From Burkholderiaceae bacterium (GTDB taxonomy: Bacteria; Pseudomonadota; Gammaproteobacteria; Burkholderiales; Burkholderiaceae), in assembly GCA_017998575.1 (NCBI GenBank), contig JAGOCV010000091.1, positions 1 to 12,985 of the forward strand: DNA of 12,985 nucleotides. Reading direction: 5' to 3'. Positions within the stretch are counted from its first letter, which is position 1. Each line of letters starts with the position of its first letter. Under the pieces are notes generated by a model. That model ran no database searches, had not been told where the DNA came from, and saw nothing but the letters and a program-made list of their open reading frames with translations. This document shows, one piece after another, positions 6,389-11,424 of the stretch. The position numbers were made by a program, and so were the translations under genes.

Positions 6389-7711
6389 TCATCCGATGTA
6401 CTGCACCAGCCACAGGGAAATGCCGGGGAACAGCAGCAGGATGGTGGTGCGGATCACGTCGCTGATCAGGAAGGGAACCACACCGCGGTAGCTCTCGGCG
6501 ATCGGCACGTCTTTCGCCAGGCTGTTGACCACGTAGACGTTCAACCCCACGGGCGGTGCCAGCAGGCCGAAGCCCACCGTCATCAGCACCATGATGCCGA
6601 ACCAGATGGCGACCGACTCCTTCGGCATGCCGAAATCCAGCCCCATGATCATCGGGAAGAAGATCGGGATGGTCAGCAGCAGCATCGAGAGCTCGTCCAT
6701 CACCGCGCCCAGCAGCACGTAGAACAGCATGATGGCCGTGACCACCAGCACTGGCGAGAGGCCCCATCCGCCCACCACGCTGGCCAGCTGGTTCGGGACC
6801 TGCGTGAGCGCCAGGGCCGAGTTCATCAGGTCGGCACCGATGAAGATCAGGAAGATCATGGCCGAGCTCTCGGCCGTGGCGTAGAAGCACTTCTTGAACT
6901 TCTCCCACGTCATCTCGCGCTTGAGCAGCGCCGCCACGAAGGTGAGCGCCGCGCCGACGGCCGCGCCCTCGGTGGGCGTGAAAAAGCCGCCGTAGATGCC
7001 GCCGAAGACCATCAGGAAGACCACGGCGATGGGCAGGATGCCCAGCGCCGTGCGCCACGTCAGTCGCTCGCCGGGGGATGCACCGGCGTCGGGCGCCTGG
7101 CCCGGCACGAGCCGCACGTAGATGCCGATGGCGACCATGTAGCCCACCATGGCCAGCACGCCAGGCACCATGGCGGCGGCGAACAGCTTGGCGATGTTCT
7201 GCTCGGTGAGGATGGCGTAGATGACCAGCGGTACCGAGGGCGGGATCAGTATGCCCAGCGTGCCGCCGGCAGCCAGTGTGCCCGTGGCCAGGCGCCCCGA
7301 ATAGCCGAGCCGGCGCATTTCGGGCAGCGCCACGCCGGTGATGGTGGCCGAGGTGGCCACCGACGATCCGCAGATGGCGCCGAACGCTGCGCTGGCCAGC
7401 ACCGAGGCCATGGCCAGTCCGCCCTTGAACCGGCCCATGATGGCGGCGGCGAACTGGAACAGCGCGCGGCTGATGCCGCCCTGAGTGGCGAAGTGCCCCA
7501 TCAGGATGAACAGCGGGATCACCGACAGGTCGTAGCTGGCGAAGCGGGCGAACGCCTGGTTGTTCAGGAAGTTGGAGAACGGCAGCCAGCCGGTCTGCAC
7601 CACGTAGCCGACTGCGCCGGCCACGAACATGGCGATGGCGATGGGGGTGCGGACCACCATCAGTCCGAGCATGATCCCGAAGATCATGGCCGTGAGGGAA
7701 AGGGCGCTCAT
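6389..7711 (-). CDS. TRAP transporter large permease subunit, DctM family
   Basis: The 440-residue integral membrane protein is the large, ion-coupled TRAP permease. It is hydrophobic nearly throughout, with about 11-13 spans. Family features are VRTPIAIAMFVAGAVGY near the N-terminus, SVIPLFILMG, a first re-entrant region with AAFGAICGSSVATSATI, TLGILIPPSVPLVIYAI, and the later FLIFIGADLMNSAL and PPVGLNVYVVNSLA segments. The length is usual for DctM. The start at 7711 has GGAGG 7 bases upstream. The 58 bases between the DctQ stop and this start are filled exactly by a 21-codon minigene. The expected receptor is the DctP gene at 3714-4757. Confidence 0.95.
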   Translation of the reverse strand: MSALSLTAMIFGIMLGLMVVRTPIAIAMFVAGAVGYVVQTGWLPFSNFLNNQAFARFASYDLSVIPLFILMGHFATQGGISRALFQFAAAIMGRFKGGLAMASVLASAAFGAICGSSVATSATITGVALPEMRRLGYSGRLATGTLAAGGTLGILIPPSVPLVIYAILTEQNIAKLFAAAMVPGVLAMVGYMVAIGIYVRLVPGQAPDAGASPGERLTWRTALGILPIAVVFLMVFGGIYGGFFTPTEGAAVGAALTFVAALLKREMTWEKFKKCFYATAESSAMIFLIFIGADLMNSALALTQVPNQLASVVGGWGLSPVLVVTAIMLFYVLLGAVMDELSMLLLTIPIFFPMIMGLDFGMPKESVAIWFGIMVLMTVGFGLLAPPVGLNVYVVNSLAKDVPIAESYRGVVPFLISDVIRTTILLLFPGISLWLVQYIG

Positions 7712-7773
7712 GACCGGGCCTCCGCGCGATGAACTGCGGCGAGGGCCGCTTCGGGTCGCGATGCGAATCTCAT
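7708..7773 (-). CDS. 21-residue minigene bridging DctQ and DctM
   Basis: The ORF starts with an ATG that overlaps the DctQ stop (ATGA, 7773-7770) and ends with a TGA that overlaps the DctM start (ATGA, 7711-7708). It has GGAGG at 7785-7781, 7 bases before its ATG, the same arrangement as for DctM itself. The peptide begins MRFASRPEAALAAV and ends RAEARS; it is short, basic and Ala-rich with no membrane span, so the product is probably not functional. The likely role is translational coupling: ribosomes ending DctQ would restart here and be handed on to DctM. It could also be an accident of a GC-rich spacer. Confidence 0.45.
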   Translation of the reverse strand: MRFASRPEAALAAVHRAEARS

Positions 7774-8255
7774 GCGTGCGCCTCCGGTGCGTCCTCGGCG
7801 AAGCCGAAGACGGTCTGGTGCAGCGAGATGAAGGCTGCCAGCACGAAGGGCGGCACCATGGCCGCGTACGTCACCCATTCGGGGAAGCCGAGGATGGTGG
7901 TCTCGGAGCCCGAGCTGTACGAGTTGAGCCCGCCCAGCGTGGTGCGCCAGGCCAGCAACGAGAAGGCCAGCGCGAGCAGCAGCGTGCCCAGGCGGTCGAG
8001 CCGGTCGTTGGTGGCGCGCGAGCACCGGGTGGTGAAGAAGTCCACGATGATGTTGCCGCGCCGCAGCTGGCACCACGGCATGAACAGCGCGATGGCCGCA
8101 CCGGTGGCCACGCCGGTGAGTTCGAAGTCGCCCACCAGGGTGGCGCCCGTGGTGTTGCGCCCGATCAGGCTGGCGCAGGTCATGAGGGTGATGCCCGTCA
8201 GCAGGACGCCGGCGAGGATGGCGCAGAGCGCGGCCAGGGATTGCAGGACCTTCAA
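7770..8255 (-). CDS. TRAP transporter small permease subunit, DctQ family
   Basis: The 161-residue product is the four-span small TRAP subunit that docks onto DctM. Spans are at about residues 5-30, 46-64, 90-106 and 128-150. The conserved cytoplasmic-loop motif RRGNIIVDFFTTR (residues 65-77) corresponds to the H/N-x-x-V-D-x-x family signature. The start chosen is a TTG at 8255: it is preceded by GGAG (8267-8264) with proper spacing, and it gives the normal DctQ length and N-terminus (KVLQSLAAL). The open frame continues to ATGs at 8348 and 8372, but those would add about 30-40 hydrophilic residues, and the first lies inside a strong hairpin. The DctM gene follows after a bridging minigene. 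Confidence 0.88.
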   Translation of the reverse strand: MKVLQSLAALCAILAGVLLTGITLMTCASLIGRNTTGATLVGDFELTGVATGAAIALFMPWCQLRRGNIIVDFFTTRCSRATNDRLDRLGTLLLALAFSLLAWRTTLGGLNSYSSGSETTILGFPEWVTYAAMVPPFVLAAFISLHQTVFGFAEDAPEAHA

Positions 8256-8345
8256 GCTGTTGTCTCCATGCTCCGTCTGCGGGAGCTCGCGGGTTTCAGT
8301 CGGGGTGTCGCGCTGCGGGTGGCGGGCGGCGAGGGGCTGTACAAG

Positions 8346-8373
8346 CATGAAGCGGGCCGCAGCCCGCTTCATG
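8346..8373 (-). terminator. strong hairpin between fumarylpyruvate hydrolase and DctQ
   Basis: A perfect 12-bp stem (CATGAAGCGGGC with GCCCGCTTCATG) closes a CGCA loop, 8 bases beyond the FAH-family stop. On the minus strand the following bases are not a T run, so it may attenuate or protect the mRNA end instead of stopping all transcription. It lowers, but does not remove, the expectation that DctQM are transcribed with the gentisate genes. Confidence 0.6.
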
Positions 8374-8380
8374 GATGCTT

Positions 8381-9076
8381 TCAGGCGATTGTCACCTTGA
8401 TCGCCTCGAGGCCGGCCACGCCGCCCTCGAGCGTGTCTCCCGTCACCACGGCCGCCACGCCCTCGGGCGTGCCGGTCATGATGAGGTCGCCAGGCTGCAG
8501 TTCCCAGGCGGCCGACAGATGCTCGATGGTTTCGGCGATGTTCCAGATCAGCTTCGACACGTTGCTGCGCTGGCGGTCGGCGCCGTTCACCTGCAGCCAG
8601 ATCTCGGCCTTCTCGATGTCACCGGCCTGGGCGGCAGGGGTGATGGGGCCGATGGGCGCCGATTGCTCGAACGCCTTGCCGATACACCAGGGGCGGCCCT
8701 GCTTCTTCATGTCGTTCTGCAGGTCGCGGCGCGTCATGTCCAGGCCCGTGGCGTAGCCGTAGATGTGCTTGAACGCGTCGGCGGCCTTGATGTCCTTGCC
8801 GCCGGTGCCGATGGCCACGACGAGTTCGATCTCGTGGTGCAGGTTCTTGGTGAGGCTGGGATAGGCGATACGGCCCGCGGCGCCAGCGTCGACCGGCACC
8901 ACGGCGTCGGCCGGCTTGAGGAAGAAGAAGGGAGGTTCCCGGCCGGTGAAGCCCATCTCCTTGGCGTGCTCTTCGTAGTTGCGGCCCACGCAGTACACGC
9001 GGCGCACCGGGAAGCGCGCCGCGCTGCCCACGACGGGCACCGAAACTGCCGGTGCCGGATCGAAAACGAAACTCAT
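8381..9076 (-). CDS. fumarylpyruvate hydrolase, FAH family (NagK-like)
   Basis: The 231-residue protein is a short, single-domain FAH-family hydrolase that cleaves fumarylpyruvate to fumarate and pyruvate at the end of the gentisate pathway. Visible features are RRVYCVGRNYEEHAKEMG near residue 30, PPFFFLKPADAVV, the metal ligands Glu82 and Glu84 in NLHHEIELVVAIG, Asp113 in GYATGLDMTRRDLQ, and QPGDLIMTGTPEGV near the end. The GLDMTRRDLQ and IGKAFEQSAPIGP segments are typical of the fumarylpyruvate subgroup. The start at 9076 overlaps the dioxygenase stop as ATGA, with AAGGAAGAAAGG just upstream. No maleylpyruvate isomerase adjoins it, so either that gene is elsewhere or this enzyme acts directly on the cis isomer. 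Confidence 0.92.
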   Translation of the reverse strand: MSFVFDPAPAVSVPVVGSAARFPVRRVYCVGRNYEEHAKEMGFTGREPPFFFLKPADAVVPVDAGAAGRIAYPSLTKNLHHEIELVVAIGTGGKDIKAADAFKHIYGYATGLDMTRRDLQNDMKKQGRPWCIGKAFEQSAPIGPITPAAQAGDIEKAEIWLQVNGADRQRSNVSKLIWNIAETIEHLSAAWELQPGDLIMTGTPEGVAAVVTGDTLEGGVAGLEAIKVTIA

Positions 9077-10128
9077 GACAACCTTTCTTCCTTGTGGATG
9101 CCCAGTGCCTGCTGCACGGGGCGGTCTGAAAAACTGAACAGCACGCAGCCGCCTGCGGAAAGCCAGCGCGCAGTGTGCCACGCAGGAATCACGAAATGAT
9201 CACGCGGCCCGAACTCGAAGACCTGGGCCGTATCGCCGTGCGAGACATGCACCGAGCCGGTGCCTTCGACCACGCTGTAGACCGCTCCGTCGGTCTGCCG
9301 GAACGGCCGGCCGTCGAAGCCCGGCGGCAGCCGCTGCATGAAGGTGGCCATGGTGGGCATGGGCGAGCCGCCGGTGGCGGGGTTCACGTAGCGCAGCTTC
9401 ACGCCGTCCCAGGGATCGAGCGGCTCGTCGCGCTCGAGCGCGTGCAGCGCCTCGCGGCTTCGCTCATAGGGGTAGCTGAAGATCGGCGAGCTCTGGCCGA
9501 ACGGCGGTTGCTGGCGCAATGGCGCCATGTTGTGGCCCCAGCGCGCGAAGCTCGCGCCCGGCGCGTGCGCCTGGGGCTGCGCGCCGCTGCCGTTCTCGGC
9601 GAAGCCGGCATCGAAGAAGCGCAGCATGGGGATGTCGAGGCCGTCCAGCCACACCACCGGGCCGTCGGCTTCGCTGCCGTGGTCGTGCCAGGCCCAACTG
9701 GGCGTGATGATGAAGTCGCCCGGATGCATGACGGCGCGCTCGCCGTCCACCGCCGTCCAGGCGCCCGTGCCTTCGACGATGAAGCGCAGGGCGCTCTGCG
9801 TGTGGCGGTGGCTGGGGGCGAGTTCGCCCGGCAGGATTAGCTGAAGACCGGCATAGAGCGACTGCGTGATGCACGACTGGCCGCGCAGGGCGGGGTTCTC
9901 CAGGATGAGCACGCGGCGCACGGCTTCTTCTGCGGTGATGGCCGAGCCCGCGCGCAGGAGGAAGGGCCGCACGTCGCCGTACTTCCAGTGCGCCGCGACG
10001 CAGGGGCTGGCGGGCTGGCGGGGGACCAGGGCATGGAGCACCTCCCACAACGGTGTGAGGTGATGCGGCGACATGTCGTCGTAGAGCGCTCGGCGCACGC
10101 CGGTGGCGGGGGGCATTTCGGCGGTCAT
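9073..10128 (-). CDS. gentisate 1,2-dioxygenase-type ring-cleavage enzyme (bicupin)
   Basis: The 351-residue protein is a two-cupin Fe(II) dioxygenase that opens the ring of gentisate or a related salicylate between carbons 1 and 2. The N-terminal cupin has PSHRHTQSALRFIVEGTGA, then GDFIITPSWAWHDHG, giving probable iron ligands His107, His109 and His148. The C-terminal cupin has FRQTDGAVYSVVEGTGSVHV and lacks the His pair, as is usual. The motifs fit gentisate dioxygenase closely, but relatives use 5-aminosalicylate, salicylate or 5-nitrosalicylate, so the substrate is open. The start at 10128 (MTAEMPPATG) gives the usual length; the frame is open back to 10236, but that would run through the promoter palindrome. 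No good Shine-Dalgarno is present. FAH overlaps its 3' end and MarR is divergent. Confidence 0.9.
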   Translation of the reverse strand: MTAEMPPATGVRRALYDDMSPHHLTPLWEVLHALVPRQPASPCVAAHWKYGDVRPFLLRAGSAITAEEAVRRVLILENPALRGQSCITQSLYAGLQLILPGELAPSHRHTQSALRFIVEGTGAWTAVDGERAVMHPGDFIITPSWAWHDHGSEADGPVVWLDGLDIPMLRFFDAGFAENGSGAQPQAHAPGASFARWGHNMAPLRQQPPFGQSSPIFSYPYERSREALHALERDEPLDPWDGVKLRYVNPATGGSPMPTMATFMQRLPPGFDGRPFRQTDGAVYSVVEGTGSVHVSHGDTAQVFEFGPRDHFVIPAWHTARWLSAGGCVLFSFSDRPVQQALGIHKEERLS

Positions 10129-10147
10129 GGCGTGGAGCAGGCGGCGG

Positions 10148-10200
10148 CTGCACAGGTCGGATTTGGTAAGTATGCGTACCAAATCGGCACCTCTGCACAG
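10148..10200. repeat. direct repeat CTGCACAG flanking the operator
   Basis: CTGCACAG occurs at 10148-10155 and again at 10193-10200, in the same orientation and 45 bp apart start to start, one copy on each side of the central palindrome. They could be secondary regulator sites or chance; 8-mers in a short promoter region repeat rarely. Confidence 0.4.
10160..10185. promoter_or_regulatory. 26-bp palindromic operator, likely for the MarR regulator
   Basis: Two perfect 9-base arms, GATTTGGTA (10160-10168) and TACCAAATC (10177-10185), flank the 8-base spacer AGTATGCG. The AT-rich arms stand out in GC-rich DNA and lie between the divergent MarR and dioxygenase starts. On the minus strand the spacer reads CATACT, a fair -10 for the dioxygenase gene, so a bound dimer would cover that promoter. 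MarR proteins bind palindromes of this general form next to their own genes; that this MarR binds here is inferred from position. Confidence 0.7.
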
Positions 10201-10206
10201 GGTATT

Positions 10207-10220
10207 CCCGCTTCGGCGGG
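10207..10220 (+). other. UUCG-tetraloop hairpin in the MarR leader
   Basis: CCCGC, TTCG, GCGGG form a 5-bp GC stem with the very stable C(UUCG)G tetraloop, 27 bases before the MarR start. If the leader is transcribed it would form readily. There is no T run after it, so it is not a classical terminator; it may stabilise the mRNA or limit expression. Confidence 0.35.
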
Positions 10221-10247
10221 CGCCGATGCGACGCACACACTCCGGGC

Positions 10248-10697
10248 ATGCCGAGAAGCTTCGATTTCGAGTGCGCGCCCGGTTACCTGATGCGGCGCGC
10301 GCAGCAATGGGCCGTGGCCCTGTTCATGGAGGAGACGGCCGGTGTCGATGTCACGCCGGTGCAGTTCGCCATGCTGCACGTGCTGATCGCCGCGCCGGGC
10401 ACCGATCAGGTCACGCTGGCGCGGCGCGTGGCGTTCGACGAGGCGACTTCGGGATCGGTCATTGCCCGGCTCGAAGCCAAGGGTTGGGTGCGGCGCGAGG
10501 CCGACACCATCGACCGCCGCCGCAAGCTGCTGTGGGCCACGCCCGAGGGCGAAGCCGTGGCGCAGTCGATGAAACGCGCGGTGCGCCGCGCGCAGAAGCG
10601 GATCATGTCGCCGCTGTCGGCCAATGAGGCCGATCAGCTCATGAGCCTGCTGGACAAGCTGGTGTCCGGCCACGAAGCGGCCGCGGCCCGCAACTGA
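10248..10697 (+). CDS. MarR family transcriptional regulator
   Basis: The 149-residue protein is a MarR-type winged-helix repressor. An N-terminal dimer helix (GYLMRRAQQWAVALFMEET) is followed by VTPVQFAMLHVLI. The DNA-binding part is VTLARRVAFDEATSGSVIARLEAKGWVRREAD (recognition helix about residues 64-77), and the wing carries the D-R-R-R cluster at 89-92 (TIDRRRKLLWATPEG). Members of this family commonly release DNA on binding an aromatic acid. It is divergent from the gentisate dioxygenase gene, with a strong palindrome between them, so it probably represses that operon and itself and responds to the substrate or an intermediate. No Shine-Dalgarno is seen; CACACT ends 6 bases before the ATG. 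It converges with the ABM-fold gene, with only 24 bases between the stops. Confidence 0.93.
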   Translation: MPRSFDFECAPGYLMRRAQQWAVALFMEETAGVDVTPVQFAMLHVLIAAPGTDQVTLARRVAFDEATSGSVIARLEAKGWVRREADTIDRRRKLLWATPEGEAVAQSMKRAVRRAQKRIMSPLSANEADQLMSLLDKLVSGHEAAAARN

Positions 10698-10721
10698 TCG
10701 CCGCAGGGACGGCGCAGCCCC

Positions 10722-11024
10722 TCAGTGGCTGCCGGTCGTGAGCTCGAAGTGCTCCACCGTGGGCGGCGCCGCGAAGAACGGGCCGACGATGGCGCGCCAT
10801 TCGCCGAACGCGGCCGAGCCGCGGAAGTCCACCGTGTGGTTCTCCAGCGTCTGCCAGCGGATCTGCAGCAGGTAGCGCTCGGGCGTCTCGATGCCGTGGT
10901 GCACGGTGTAGCCGATGAAGCCCTGCGCGCGGGAGATGACGGTTTCGACGCCGCGCCGGATGGCTTCCTCGAAGGCGGCCTGCTGGCCCGGTGCGATGCG
11001 GATGTCTGCGTGTTCGAGGATCAT
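10722..11024 (-). CDS. antibiotic-biosynthesis-monooxygenase (ABM) fold protein
   Basis: The 100-residue protein has the size and layout of a single ABM-fold domain (dimeric ferredoxin-like barrel). It starts MILEHADIRIAPGQQAAFEEA; then come a helix, the SRAQGFIGYTVHHGIETPERYLLQIRW strand pair, and SAAFGEWRAIVGPFFAAPPTVEHFE. The family includes cofactor-free quinol monooxygenases, heme-degrading enzymes and accessory proteins in aromatic catabolism. No heme-ligand signature is evident, so the activity is unknown. It is the last gene after the GS-like ligase and the adrenodoxin-type ferredoxin (29-base gap), and probably serves the same pathway, for instance in quinol oxidation or handling of a reactive intermediate. 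Confidence 0.82.
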   Translation of the reverse strand: MILEHADIRIAPGQQAAFEEAIRRGVETVISRAQGFIGYTVHHGIETPERYLLQIRWQTLENHTVDFRGSAAFGEWRAIVGPFFAAPPTVEHFELTTGSH

Positions 11025-11053
11025 GGCGCGCTCGCCCCGCGAGGGGCTTGTCT

Positions 11054-11377
11054 TCAGTGTTGGGAAGCGGGCAAGTCTACCGTCAGCCCATCGAGGGCAT
11101 CGGTCAGGTGGATCTGGCACGACAGGCGGCTGCCGGGCTGGGCCGGGGTGGCCGTGAAGTCGAGCATGGCGATCTCGTCGTCGGCCGCCTTGGGCAACTG
11201 GCTGGCGAAGGGTTCGCGCACGATGACGTGGCAGGTGGCGCAGGTCAGCAGGCCGCCGCAGTCGGCTTCGATGCCTGGCGCGTTGGCGTGCACGGCGGTT
11301 TCCATGAGGCTGAAGCCCGGCTTGCCTTCGAGCGTGGTGGTGGTGCCGTCTGCGGCGACGAGGTGGATGGTGATCAT
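11054..11377 (-). CDS. adrenodoxin-type [2Fe-2S] ferredoxin
   Basis: The 107-residue protein has the adrenodoxin-type ligand pattern: Cys40, Cys46, Cys49 and Cys87 (ADCGGLLTCATCH, then LSCQIHL), that is C-x5-C-x2-C-x37-C. Such ferredoxins pass single electrons from an FAD reductase to cytochrome P450s or to some ring-hydroxylating oxygenases. The segments GFSLMETAVHANAPGIEADCGG and MLDFTATPAQPGSRLSCQI are usual for the bacterial catabolic members. It lies between the GS-like ligase (47-base gap) and the ABM-fold gene on the same strand, so its partner is presumably an oxygenase of the same pathway, not in the window. No Shine-Dalgarno is visible. Confidence 0.92.
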   Translation of the reverse strand: MITIHLVAADGTTTTLEGKPGFSLMETAVHANAPGIEADCGGLLTCATCHVIVREPFASQLPKAADDEIAMLDFTATPAQPGSRLSCQIHLTDALDGLTVDLPASQH

Positions 11378-11424
11378 GGGGCGGGAATCGTTCGGTGTCG
11401 GAGGGCAGGGGCGCCGTGGCGCCC

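Noticed and set aside
7629..8756. A 375-codon plus-strand open frame over DctQ and the FAH gene
   Set aside because: It is antisense to genes with clear motifs, crosses a terminator-like hairpin, and is of shadow composition.
10129..10236. N-terminal extension of gentisate dioxygenase to 10236
   Set aside because: It would place coding sequence over the operator palindrome, and the added residues do not resemble the family; the start at 10128 gives the normal length.
10699..10714. CGCCG/CGGCG hairpin between the convergent MarR and ABM-fold genes as a terminator
   Set aside because: The stem has only 5 bp, with a 6-base loop and no T run, so it is too weak to call.
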